Positions 28,427 to 36,700 of a stretch of DNA of 64,000 nt are shown here, in pieces (position 1 is the first letter of the stretch; each line of letters begins with the position of its first letter). Location of the stretch: the NCBI RefSeq assembly GCF_016925495.1, contig NZ_CP070491.1, positions 2,356,001 to 2,420,000 of the forward strand, given 5' to 3'. A model generated the notes under the pieces. That model was not told where the DNA came from and ran no database searches. It saw nothing but the letters and a program-made list of their open reading frames with translations. Position numbers and translations under genes: made by a program. The DNA comes from Methylococcus sp. EFPC2 (GTDB taxonomy: Bacteria; Pseudomonadota; Gammaproteobacteria; Methylococcales; Methylococcaceae).

Positions 28427-29816
28427 TACCAAAAGCCTGCGCGACCAGTTGCTGCTGCGGCTGACCCTGCCCTTGGTGGTCATCGTGATGCTGGACGCTG
28501 TGGTTTCCTATTTCGTCGCCCTGCATTACGCCGATCTGGCCTACGACCGCTGGCTGCTGGACTCGGCCCACTCCCTGGTGCAGGAAGTCAAATCGCAACA
28601 GGACGAGGTGACCGTCGATCTGCCGCAAAGCGCCCTGGAAGTCTTCCGCTGGGACGACGTGGATCAAACCTATTTCAGGATCAGCTCCCGCCGGGCCGGT
28701 CTCCTGGCCGGCGATCAAACCGTGCCCGAACCGCCAAGCGGGGAGTGGAATGGAGAAAGCCCCTACTATTTCGACAGCACCATCCAGGACCAAGCGGTTC
28801 GGGTCGTCGCCTTGCTATTGGCGCCTGCGGCCGGCGGCGACGAAGTGTTGATCGCCGTGGCGGAAACGGTCAACAAACGGCGCGCCATGATGAACGATGT
28901 ACTGCTCGCATCGGTGCTCCCGCAACTGCTGCTGATCGTTGCGACCGGCGCCTATGTCTCGCGGGGCGTCGACCGCGGCTTGCGCCCCCTGAAGCAATTG
29001 GCCGGCAGTATCGCCCAGCGCTCGCCGCGCGATCTCGCCGCCATCTCCGACAGCGACGTGCCGCTGGAAGTGCGGGCGCTGACCCATACCATCAACGATC
29101 TGCTGCAACGGCTGGCGCAAGCGATGGCCGCTCAGCGCCGCTTCATCGAAAACGCCGCCCACCAGCTGCGCACGCCCCTGGCCGGCCTCAAGCTGCAGGC
29201 GGAGCGCGCCTTGCGCGGCGACGATCTTGCGACGATAAAACCGGCCCTGAGCCACATCAACAGCAGCGTCGACCGGGTCGCCCATTTGAGCTCGCAACTG
29301 CTGGCCCTGGCGCGCGCAGAGCCCTATATGGAGGGAGGCCGGCGGTTCCGCGAGCTCGATTTGTGTGCACTCAGCCGGGCCTGCTGCATGGACTGGGCGC
29401 CGCGCATGCTGGAACGCAACATCGAACTCAACTTCGAAGGGCCGAACACGCCGATACGGCTCGCCGGAGACGAAACCCTTCTGCGGGAGATGCTCAACAA
29501 TCTGCTCGATAACGCCCTGCGTTATGGTCGCGCCGACGGGACGATCTCGGTCAGCCTGATCGACGGGGACGAGCCGGTACTCGCCGTGGAGGACGATGGC
29601 CCTGGTATTGCGGAGGACGAACTGGACAAGGTACTCGAACGTTTCTACCGCATTTCCGGCAGCCCCGGCGATGGCTGCGGCTTGGGATTACCCATCATCC
29701 GGGAAATCGCCGAACTGCACGGTGCCCGCTTGCGGTTGGAGCGAGCCTGCCCGGAGGGCGGCTTGCGCGTCCGGATCATCTTTCCCGCATACCGCAGGGA
29801 AGTCGCCGCGCATTGA
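28419..29816 (+). CDS. Sensor histidine kinase, cognate of the upstream regulator
   Basis: A 465-residue membrane kinase. ATG at 28419 was chosen since it overlaps the regulator stop and gives a positively charged N-terminus followed by TM1 (about 15-37). A periplasmic sensor region (about 38-160) is followed by TM2, a HAMP-like linker, and a HisKA domain with His248 in NAAHQLRTPLAG. The HATPase_c domain has NLLDNALRYG (N box), VEDDGPGIAEDE (G1) and GCGLGLPI (G2). It resembles the QseC/TctE group, whose members sense small carboxylates or signals. The ligand is unknown. Confidence 0.92.
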   Translation: MPDTKSLRDQLLLRLTLPLVVIVMLDAVVSYFVALHYADLAYDRWLLDSAHSLVQEVKSQQDEVTVDLPQSALEVFRWDDVDQTYFRISSRRAGLLAGDQTVPEPPSGEWNGESPYYFDSTIQDQAVRVVALLLAPAAGGDEVLIAVAETVNKRRAMMNDVLLASVLPQLLLIVATGAYVSRGVDRGLRPLKQLAGSIAQRSPRDLAAISDSDVPLEVRALTHTINDLLQRLAQAMAAQRRFIENAAHQLRTPLAGLKLQAERALRGDDLATIKPALSHINSSVDRVAHLSSQLLALARAEPYMEGGRRFRELDLCALSRACCMDWAPRMLERNIELNFEGPNTPIRLAGDETLLREMLNNLLDNALRYGRADGTISVSLIDGDEPVLAVEDDGPGIAEDELDKVLERFYRISGSPGDGCGLGLPIIREIAELHGARLRLERACPEGGLRVRIIFPAYRREVAAH

Positions 29817-29986
29817 TGCGAAATAACCCGACAACTCTCGCGGTTCTTAGACTGGCGGGTTGATGCGATAATACCGGCCCGGGTGAGTCATGAAAGGCCG
29901 CGCCCGTACGAACATACTCCAGACTTCACCCGGAGCGCCGGCGGTAAGCCGACTTCGTCGAGCTCCTCCCATTTGCACTACGGACC

Positions 29987-32494
29987 ATGCCACATAAACC
30001 TCTCGCCCGCAGCAAACCCACCTCCCGCCTGCCCGATCTGCCGCCCTTGAGCTTTAAAAAAGCCGACTTGGCGCTCGATATCCGCCGGCATTTCAACTGC
30101 ACATTGGGACGCAACAAATTCCACAAATCGGCTTATTACAGCTACGCGGCCCTGGCCCTGACCGTGCGCGACCGGTTGATGGAGCGCTGGAAAAATACCC
30201 AGTACGCCTACAAGGACACCGACTGCAAACAGGCCTATTACCTGTCGCTGGAGTTCCTCATGGGGCGGACGCTGGGCAACGCACTGCTCAATCTCGGCGT
30301 CGAAGAACCGGTGGAAGGTGCTTTGCACGATTTGGGCATCGCCCTGGAGGAATTGATCGACAACGAGGTGGATGCCGGACTCGGCAACGGCGGACTCGGG
30401 CGCTTGGCCGCCTGTTTCGTCGACAGTTGCGCCACCTTGCAACTGCCCGTCATGGGCTACGGTCTGCGCTACGAATACGGCATGTTCCGCCAGCACATCG
30501 AAAACGGCTACCAGATCGAGGAGCCCGATCACTGGCTGCGCAACGGCAATGTGTGGGAGATCGAAAGACCCGAGCTCACCGTGCGCGTCCGTTTCGGCGG
30601 GCACACCGAATACTATGAAGATCACGACCGCAGCCGGCATGTCCGCTGGGTCGATACGCGCGACGTACTCGCCGTGCCCTACGACATTCCCGTTCCCGGC
30701 TACCGCAACGGCACCGTGAACACCCTGCGCCTTTGGAAAGCGGCAGCCACCGACGAATTCGATCTCAACGAATTCAACGCCGGCGATTACGCCGGATCGG
30801 TCGCGGCCAAGAACAGCGCCGAGCACATCTCCATGGTGCTCTATCCCAACGACGCTAGCGAAAACGGCAAGGAATTGCGTCTGCGCCAGCAATACCTGCT
30901 GGCCTCGGCCAGCCTGCAGGACATCATACGCAAGTGGGTGGCGCGTCACGGCGAAGACTTCAGCACCTTCGCCGAGAAGAACTGCTTCCAGCTCAACGAC
31001 ACCCACCCCAGCATCGCCGTCGCGGAACTGATGCGCCTGCTCATGGACGAGCATGATCTGCCTTGGGACGAAGCGTGGAACATCACCAGCCGCACCATGG
31101 CCTACACCAACCACACCCTGCTGCCGGAAGCATTGGAACGCTGGTCGGTGCGCCTGTTCCGGCAATTGCTGCCGCGCGTGCTCGAAATCATCTTCGAGAT
31201 CAATGCGCGCTTCCTGGCCGAAGTGGCCAGCCGCTGGCCCGGCGATCTCGACCGCATCGCCCGCATGTCGCTGATCGAAGAAGGCGACGAGCAGCAGGTG
31301 CGCATGGCCTACCTCGCCATCGTCGGCAGTTTTTCGGTCAACGGCGTCGCCGAACTGCACTCCAACCTGCTGCAACAAGGCCTGTTTCGCGATTTTCACG
31401 AACTGTGGCCGCACAAGTTCAACAACAAGACCAACGGCATCACGCCGCGTCGCTGGCTGGCCTGGTGCAATCCCGACCTGGCCGCGCTGATCACGGCAAC
31501 CATAGGCGACCGCTGGATTACCGACTTGTCCGAACTCGGCAAACTGGCGCCCTACGCCGACGACCCCGATTTCCGCGAGCGCTGGCGCCAGGTGAAGCGC
31601 GCCAACAAGGAGCGTCTGGTCGCTCACAAGAAGGCCGAGTTGGCGCTGGAGGTCGATCCCGACGCGCTGTTCGATGTGCAGGTCAAGCGCATCCACGAAT
31701 ACAAGCGCCAGTTGCTCAACGTGCTGCACGTCATCCATTTGTACGACCGCATCAAGCGGGGCGATACCGCTAACTGGACCAACCGCTGCGTGCTGTTCGG
31801 CGGCAAGGCGGCGCCCGGCTATGTCATGGCCAAACGCATCATCAAGCTCATCAACAATGTCGCCACGGTCGTCAATGGCGATCCGGCCTGCGACAAGCTG
31901 TTGAAAGTAGCTTTTTTGCCCAACTATCGCGTGTCCGCGATGGAGATCATCTCGGCCGGAGCCGACCTGTCCGAGCAGATTTCCACGGCCGGCAAGGAAG
32001 CCTCGGGCACGGGCAACATGAAGTTCATGATGAATGGCGCCCTCACCATCGGCACCCTGGACGGCGCCAACATCGAGATACGCCAGGAAGTGGGCGCGGA
32101 CAACTTCTTCCTGTTCGGCCTCACCGCCGAGGAAGTGGAGGCGGCCCGGGCGCACTATGATCCGGGTGCCATCATCGAAGGAAACGAGGATCTGAAACGC
32201 GTCATGCACCTGCTGGAAGCCGGCCACTTCAACCAGTTCGAGCCCGGCATCTTCGACGCCATCGTCCAGTCCGTCAAAAGCCCCTGGGATCCCTGGCTGA
32301 CGGCCGCGGACTTCCAGAGCTACGTACAGGCCCAGCGCCGCGCGGCGGAAGCCTATCGAGACCAGGACGGCTGGACCCGCATGAGCATCCTCAATACGGC
32401 CGCCAGCGGCAAGTTCTCCACCGACCGCACGATAGGGGAATACAACCGCGACATCTGGAAACTGGAGCCGGTTCCGGCGCCTTCGGTCGAATAA
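29987..32494 (+). CDS. glgP: Glycogen/starch/alpha-glucan phosphorylase
   Basis: An 835-residue PLP enzyme releasing glucose-1-phosphate from alpha-1,4-glucan. All family blocks are present: DAGLGNGGLGRLAACFVDS, QLNDTHPSIAVAELMR, NGITPRRWL, VQVKRIHEYKRQLLN, and EASGTGNMKFMMNG with the PLP Lys at 679 and GALTIGTLDGANIEI. Full length. GlgP lets the cell use stored glycogen. It stands 26 bp before trmL and may be co-transcribed with it. Confidence 0.96.
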   Translation: MPHKPLARSKPTSRLPDLPPLSFKKADLALDIRRHFNCTLGRNKFHKSAYYSYAALALTVRDRLMERWKNTQYAYKDTDCKQAYYLSLEFLMGRTLGNALLNLGVEEPVEGALHDLGIALEELIDNEVDAGLGNGGLGRLAACFVDSCATLQLPVMGYGLRYEYGMFRQHIENGYQIEEPDHWLRNGNVWEIERPELTVRVRFGGHTEYYEDHDRSRHVRWVDTRDVLAVPYDIPVPGYRNGTVNTLRLWKAAATDEFDLNEFNAGDYAGSVAAKNSAEHISMVLYPNDASENGKELRLRQQYLLASASLQDIIRKWVARHGEDFSTFAEKNCFQLNDTHPSIAVAELMRLLMDEHDLPWDEAWNITSRTMAYTNHTLLPEALERWSVRLFRQLLPRVLEIIFEINARFLAEVASRWPGDLDRIARMSLIEEGDEQQVRMAYLAIVGSFSVNGVAELHSNLLQQGLFRDFHELWPHKFNNKTNGITPRRWLAWCNPDLAALITATIGDRWITDLSELGKLAPYADDPDFRERWRQVKRANKERLVAHKKAELALEVDPDALFDVQVKRIHEYKRQLLNVLHVIHLYDRIKRGDTANWTNRCVLFGGKAAPGYVMAKRIIKLINNVATVVNGDPACDKLLKVAFLPNYRVSAMEIISAGADLSEQISTAGKEASGTGNMKFMMNGALTIGTLDGANIEIRQEVGADNFFLFGLTAEEVEAARAHYDPGAIIEGNEDLKRVMHLLEAGHFNQFEPGIFDAIVQSVKSPWDPWLTAADFQSYVQAQRRAAEAYRDQDGWTRMSILNTAASGKFSTDRTIGEYNRDIWKLEPVPAPSVE

Positions 32495-32519
32495 CGACGG
32501 TCCTGCCCGAGGTCAGGCG

Positions 32520-33002
32520 GTGATTCACATCCTGCTTTACGAGCCGGAAATACCGCCCAATACCGGCAACATCATCAGGCTGTGCGCCAATACCGGCGCC
32601 AGCCTGCATCTCATCAAGCCGCTGGGTTTCGAGCTCGACGACGCGAAGCTGCGCCGCGCCGGCCTGGACTACCGCGAATGGGCCTCCATGCGGGTGCACG
32701 AAAACCTCGACGCCTGCCTGGACGCGGTGCGGCCCCGTGCAACCTACGCATTCAGCACCAAGGGCAAACGCTGCTACGCGGACGCGAGATTTCAGGCTGG
32801 CGACGCCCTCCTCTTCGGCCCCGAATCGCGAGGGCTACCCGACATCGTGCGAGCCCGCTTCGACCGCGACCACCTGCTCACCATACCCATGGTGCCCGAA
32901 AGCCGCAGCCTCAACCTCTCCAACACGGTCGCCCTGGCCTTGTTCGAAGCCTGGCGCCAGTGCGGGTTTGCCGGCGCGACCGGTTGTCCGCCCGCCCGCT
33001 AA
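32520..33002 (+). CDS. trmL: tRNA (cytidine(34)-2'-O)-methyltransferase
   Basis: A 160-residue SPOUT methyltransferase starting at GTG 32520. EIPPNTGNIIRLCANTGA, LLFGPESRGLP and IPMVPESRSLNLSNTVALALFE are the three knot motifs forming the SAM pocket. TrmL methylates the wobble ribose of tRNA-Leu(CmAA) and (cmnm5UmAA); a tRNA-Leu(UAA) substrate is encoded at 24.8 kb. Full length for the family. Confidence 0.93.
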   Translation: MIHILLYEPEIPPNTGNIIRLCANTGASLHLIKPLGFELDDAKLRRAGLDYREWASMRVHENLDACLDAVRPRATYAFSTKGKRCYADARFQAGDALLFGPESRGLPDIVRARFDRDHLLTIPMVPESRSLNLSNTVALALFEAWRQCGFAGATGCPPAR

Positions 33003-33095
33003 CCGGCGTTCCGGCCGGCAGGGAATTTATCCCCGTCGATGCGGGTCGAAGATCCTGCCTCGTTCACGGCCGTACTCGCCGGCTCAAGACAGCCC

Positions 33096-33128
33096 CCGGG
33101 TAATGCGGCTCGCGGCGGCATTACCCGG
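33096..33128 (+). promoter_or_regulatory. Hairpin overlapping the ribosome site of the NDH-2-like gene
   Basis: CCGGGTAATGC and GCATTACCCGG form a perfect 11-bp stem with an 11-nt GC-rich loop. The right arm ends in the first two bases of CGGAG, the ribosome site for ATG 33137. There is no T-run, so an intrinsic terminator is unlikely; translational masking is possible. Confidence 0.5.
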
Positions 33129-33136
33129 AGTATGCG

Positions 33137-34282
33137 ATGGCTTTCCTACCCTTCTATGTCCCTGCGGTAACGCCCGATCTGGTCATCGTCGGCGGCGGTT
33201 ATGCGGGCATGGCGGCTCTGGCCGGTTTCCGGCGTTATTGCCCCAAGGCCAGGATCACGCTGATCGATCCGGGCGAGCATCATCTGAAAATCACCCGGCT
33301 GCACGAGGTCTTCCGCACCGAACGAGCCTCCGTCCGCGTTCCCTATGCACACTTGGCCCGGCGCTTCGACTTTCGCCACCTGCGCGCGGCCTTGCCGGTC
33401 GACGACGATCATTTGAGGAAGTGGGGACGGGAAAGCCATGTCGACGTCGACGGCGAACAACTGCCCTTCGACTACCTGCTGATCGCCGTCGGCGTGCCTT
33501 ACGCGGCGGAAGCAGCAACCGACCGGCTTTTCTCCCTGTACGACGTAGCCGGCGAGGAGATCAGCCGGCTGGTCGAACGCCTGCAAATGATCGAACACGA
33601 ACAAGCGGTCAACGTCATCGGCGCGGGACCTACGGGACTCCAGTTTCTATTCGAGCTCGCGGAATTTTTCCGCTCCCGTGGCCGGCACCCCGCCCTGCGT
33701 CTGATCGACGCCGACGACCGGCTATTGAGCCGCTTCTCCGTGGCCATGGGGGCCTATGTCGAGGACCGGCTCGCCGAACTGAATGTGGAAGTCCGGATGA
33801 ACACGCTGTTTCGGGCGGTAGAGGACGACACGCTCCTCGTCGAAAACCGCTCGACCGGCCAGCAAAAGCGCCTGGACGCCGGTCTGAGCTTCAATTTTGC
33901 GGGCAAACGGGCCCGGCGGCTGGAAAGCAACGCCTACGGCCAGATCGTGCTCGACGGCGCGCCCCTGCCCCGGCTGTTTTCGGCCGGAGACTGCACCGTT
34001 TATCGCGGTCCGGGCTGCAATGCCATGACCGCCCAGGCGGCGGTACGCAAAGGAAGCCTATGCGCCCGCAACATCCTGCGTCATGCGGGAGGATGGAAAA
34101 TCCTGGAGCCTTATCTGCATCGCGAACTCGGCTATGTGATCAGCCTGGGACGTCGGGATGCGGTAGGGTGGGTCGGAGCCCGCTGCAACGTCGTCGCCGG
34201 ATCGCCGGCCGTCGTGCTGAAAGACCTGATGGAAACCCGGCACGACTTGACGCTGGCGGGCGTCAATACCTATCTGCCCTGA
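33137..34282 (+). CDS. NDH-2-like FAD-dependent NAD(P)H oxidoreductase
   Basis: A 381-residue two-dinucleotide-binding-domain flavoprotein. PDLVIVGGGYAGMAALAGF binds FAD, NVIGAGPTGLQFLFELAEFF binds NAD(P)H, and LFSAGDCTVY is the third FAD motif. It resembles type II NADH dehydrogenases, although no clear C-terminal membrane-anchor helix is visible. It may pass electrons to quinone, or act as a ferredoxin or sulfide-type reductase; sequence alone does not decide. An RNA hairpin covers part of its ribosome site. SRPBCC and LOV genes follow in the same direction. Confidence 0.82.
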   Translation: MAFLPFYVPAVTPDLVIVGGGYAGMAALAGFRRYCPKARITLIDPGEHHLKITRLHEVFRTERASVRVPYAHLARRFDFRHLRAALPVDDDHLRKWGRESHVDVDGEQLPFDYLLIAVGVPYAAEAATDRLFSLYDVAGEEISRLVERLQMIEHEQAVNVIGAGPTGLQFLFELAEFFRSRGRHPALRLIDADDRLLSRFSVAMGAYVEDRLAELNVEVRMNTLFRAVEDDTLLVENRSTGQQKRLDAGLSFNFAGKRARRLESNAYGQIVLDGAPLPRLFSAGDCTVYRGPGCNAMTAQAAVRKGSLCARNILRHAGGWKILEPYLHRELGYVISLGRRDAVGWVGARCNVVAGSPAVVLKDLMETRHDLTLAGVNTYLP

Positions 34283-34347
34283 GCCTCCGCCATGGCCGCT
34301 CCCTGGTGTACCGCCCGACGTTGCAGGAAAATCCAAGAGGCCCCGTC

Positions 34348-34854
34348 ATGTTCGGCCTAGGCGCGAAAAACCCCGTGGTGGGCCAATCCAGTCTGCCGAT
34401 AGGCTCTTCCCCCGAGGCGATCTTCCGCTTCATCGCGCAGGACTTTTTCGAAAACTACCCTCGCTGGTCGCCCGAGGTCCTATTGCTCCAGAAACTCACG
34501 GACGGCGCCATGGGCCCGGGCACGGTTGCCCGGCAAGTCCGCGTGGATCAGGGCCACCGCTCGGACTCCGAATTCCGGGTGGAAATCTACGAACCCAGCC
34601 GCCGCCTGAGTTTCTCCGGAATCAAGGATCCTTACCGCTGCACCTACGAAATCCAGCCGTTCGATGGGGAAAACTCGCGCCTGACCTTCACGTTCGAGCT
34701 GCTCGAACTGCTCATTTTCATGAGGCCATTCGAAAAACTGGTCAGACTCGTCATACAAGACGGTGCGGAGAGAACCACAAGAAACCTGAAGCGGCTCATC
34801 GAAGCGACGCTATCTCAGCGGGCGCCAACAACAACGTCACCATCCGACCTTTAG
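34348..34854 (+). CDS. SRPBCC (START-like) domain protein
   Basis: A 168-residue protein starting at 34348 after AAGAGG; the much longer open frame to its left is only overlap with upstream genes. SSPEAIFRFIAQDFFENYP begins a helix-grip fold, with SRRLSFSGIKDPYRCTYEIQPF as central strands and a long C-terminal helix (GAERTTRNLKRLIEAT). This fold binds hydrophobic ligands. It is tightly followed by the LOV gene (10 bp). The function is unknown. Confidence 0.78.
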   Translation: MFGLGAKNPVVGQSSLPIGSSPEAIFRFIAQDFFENYPRWSPEVLLLQKLTDGAMGPGTVARQVRVDQGHRSDSEFRVEIYEPSRRLSFSGIKDPYRCTYEIQPFDGENSRLTFTFELLELLIFMRPFEKLVRLVIQDGAERTTRNLKRLIEATLSQRAPTTTSPSDL

Positions 34855-34864
34855 GAGTACGGCC

Positions 34865-35332
34865 ATGGCTTTCGTGGTAGAAAAAGATCCCGCCTTGATT
34901 CCTCAGATACTGGCAAATATCCTCGACGCCTCGGTCAACGGAATCACCCTGGCCGACCCCGACCAGGACGACATGCCCATCATCTACGCCAACAAGTCCT
35001 TCGAAACGATGACGGGTTATACGCAAGAGGAAATCATAGGCCGCAATTGCCGCTTTCTTCAGGGGGAAGACCGGCAGCAGGAGGCCCGTTTCAGCGTGAA
35101 AAAAGCGATTGCGGAATGCCGGCCGGTCGAAGTGGACATCCGCAACTACCGCAAGAACGGCGAGATGTTTCACAATCATCTGGCCTTGACCCCACTCTTC
35201 GATAGCGAAGGCCGGCTGATTTACTATCTGGGCGTGCAGTACGACGTCAGCGCCCAGGTAAAGGCGCAGGAAGAAATCAGGCGGCTCGGCGACGCGCTGG
35301 CGGAAATGACCCTCAAGGCAAAAACCCCTTAA
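34865..35332 (+). CDS. Short LOV-domain blue-light photoreceptor
   Basis: A 155-residue PAS/LOV protein with no effector domain. The photoactive motif GRNCRFLQGEDR carries the flavin-adduct Cys at 62. Asn94, Asn104 and Gln125 (RNYRKNG, FHNHL, GVQYDV) are where the FMN contacts lie in LOV domains. The N- and C-terminal flanks are short helices (SAQVKAQEEIRRLGDALAEM) like the dimerising A'-alpha and J-alpha helices of bacterial short-LOV proteins such as those of Pseudomonas putida. It would act by protein-protein contact. The neighbouring SRPBCC and RatA genes lie 10 and 12 bp away, so an operon is likely. Confidence 0.9.
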   Translation: MAFVVEKDPALIPQILANILDASVNGITLADPDQDDMPIIYANKSFETMTGYTQEEIIGRNCRFLQGEDRQQEARFSVKKAIAECRPVEVDIRNYRKNGEMFHNHLALTPLFDSEGRLIYYLGVQYDVSAQVKAQEEIRRLGDALAEMTLKAKTP

Positions 35333-35344
35333 CGGTGTACCTCC

Positions 35345-35803
35345 ATGGCCCAGATCAGCACCAGCGCCTGCGTTCCCTATACCGCCGAGCAGATGTTCGC
35401 CCTGGTCAACGACGTGGCTGCCTATCCTCGTTACGTGCCCCTGTGCAGCGCCGTGAAACTGCGCTCGGTCGCCCCGGAGCGCCTGGTCGCGACCATGACT
35501 TTTTCCAAGGGTAAGATCAAGTTCGACTTCACGACGGAGAACTCCATGCGCGGGAACCACGCGATCGACATGCGGCTGGTGGATGGTCCTTTCAAATATC
35601 TGAACGGCACCTGGGGATTCGTCGCCAATCCCCATGGCGGATCGGACGTCAGCTTCACCGTCGATTTCGAGTTTTCCAACGCCCTGCTCACCATGGCTTT
35701 CGGCGGATTTTTCAAGAACATCGCCGAATCCATGGTCGGCGCATTTTGCGAGCAAGCCGCGCTGCGTTACGGTTCGCCCGACCGATCGGGACCGAAACGC
35801 TAA
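35345..35803 (+). CDS. ratA: RatA / Coq10-type SRPBCC protein
   Basis: A 152-residue START-like protein with CVPYTAEQMFALVNDVAAYPRYVPLC at the N-terminus and GPFKYLNGTWGF in the middle, the marks of the RatA/Coq10 group. Escherichia coli RatA has been described as inhibiting 70S ribosome association; the homologous Coq10 binds ubiquinone and supports respiration. The usual bacterial neighbours (smpB, ratB) are absent here, so the quinone role is equally plausible. It is the last gene of the SRPBCC-LOV group. Confidence 0.85.
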   Translation: MAQISTSACVPYTAEQMFALVNDVAAYPRYVPLCSAVKLRSVAPERLVATMTFSKGKIKFDFTTENSMRGNHAIDMRLVDGPFKYLNGTWGFVANPHGGSDVSFTVDFEFSNALLTMAFGGFFKNIAESMVGAFCEQAALRYGSPDRSGPKR

Positions 35804-35931
35804 GCCCGGCCGATCCGCATCCTTGGCCGGGGCCGGCCCGGGCGTAAACTCAGCATTCATCCGACCGGCCTCATAGCGCCTGGCGACCTTGGTAAACTGC
35901 CCCCAGTCACCACTCCCACAGGAAACTCCGC

Positions 35932-36669
35932 ATGACATCCAACAGCACACTGTTCAACCTTCCTTTGAAGTTCAAGGTCCTGTTCACCGGTTACCTGCTG
36001 GTGATCGGCGTCGGCCTGTTGATGGCCGGCCTGCAGATCATGCTGACGCACGGCCTGGCCGACGGCAAACCCGGGCTATCCCTCAACGACATCATTTACA
36101 GCTACTACGGCAACCGCTCGGGCTCCAAGCTGGAAGCCATGCTGGAAGGCCAGATGAAACCCATGGCGCCCGACGAGGAACGCTTCAAGATCATACAATG
36201 GGCGCAAGACGGAGCGCCGATCACGGCCTGGTCCGGGAAAATCCAACCCTTGATGGAGAAATACTGCGTCGCCTGCCATAACGCCGGTTCGAACCTGCCC
36301 GACTTCAGCAAATTCGAAAACGTGAAGAAGAGCGCGGAAGTCGATGAGGGCGCCAGCGTCACCCAGCTCACGCGCGTGTCGCACATCCATTTGTTCGGCA
36401 TCGCCTTCATCTTCATGTTCGTCGGCTGGATATTCGGCTATGCCGAATATCCCAAGCGCCTGCAGCTGATCCTGATCGCCACGCCCTTCGCCTTCCTGCT
36501 CATCGATATCCTGTCCTGGTGGCTGACCAAGTACATACCCGTATTCGCCTGGCTGACCATGTTGGGCGGTCTGGGTTATTCGCTCGCTTCCACGGTCATG
36601 ATATTCACCTCGCTGGCCCAGATGTGGCTGCCGCGGAATCAATGGCTGGCGTTTTGGACCAAGGAATAA
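35932..36669 (+). CDS. Membrane protein with a single c-type haem motif
   Basis: A 245-residue protein: one N-terminal membrane helix (about 14-38), a soluble segment of about 110 residues holding CVACH (Cys112-His116), then three or four more hydrophobic helices (VSHIHLFGIAFIFMFVGWIFGYA, LILIATPFAFLLIDILSWW and others). The CxxCH with topology placing it in the periplasm predicts a covalently bound haem. SHIHLFG has additional His residues that could ligate b-type haem. I recall relatives wrongly labelled elongation factor-1 alpha in methanotroph genomes; there is no GTPase motif here. An electron-transfer role is inferred. Confidence 0.72.
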   Translation: MTSNSTLFNLPLKFKVLFTGYLLVIGVGLLMAGLQIMLTHGLADGKPGLSLNDIIYSYYGNRSGSKLEAMLEGQMKPMAPDEERFKIIQWAQDGAPITAWSGKIQPLMEKYCVACHNAGSNLPDFSKFENVKKSAEVDEGASVTQLTRVSHIHLFGIAFIFMFVGWIFGYAEYPKRLQLILIATPFAFLLIDILSWWLTKYIPVFAWLTMLGGLGYSLASTVMIFTSLAQMWLPRNQWLAFWTKE

Positions 36670-36700
36670 GCCGCCTGCCGGGCCGCAGGGTTTGCGCAGC

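Noticed and set aside
29978-32227. A 749-codon open frame antisense to glgP
   Set aside because: glgP has every phosphorylase motif; the antisense frame has low-complexity codon-mirror composition, no ribosome site and no family match. It is a by-product of high GC and codon bias.
32737-34347. A 705-codon frame leading into the SRPBCC gene
   Set aside because: It covers trmL and the flavoprotein gene in another frame; only the part after 34348 shows a real protein.
35345-35803. RatA as a toxin-antitoxin system
   Set aside because: No antitoxin gene is adjacent; the homology fits Coq10-type lipid binding as well, so no toxin system is claimed.
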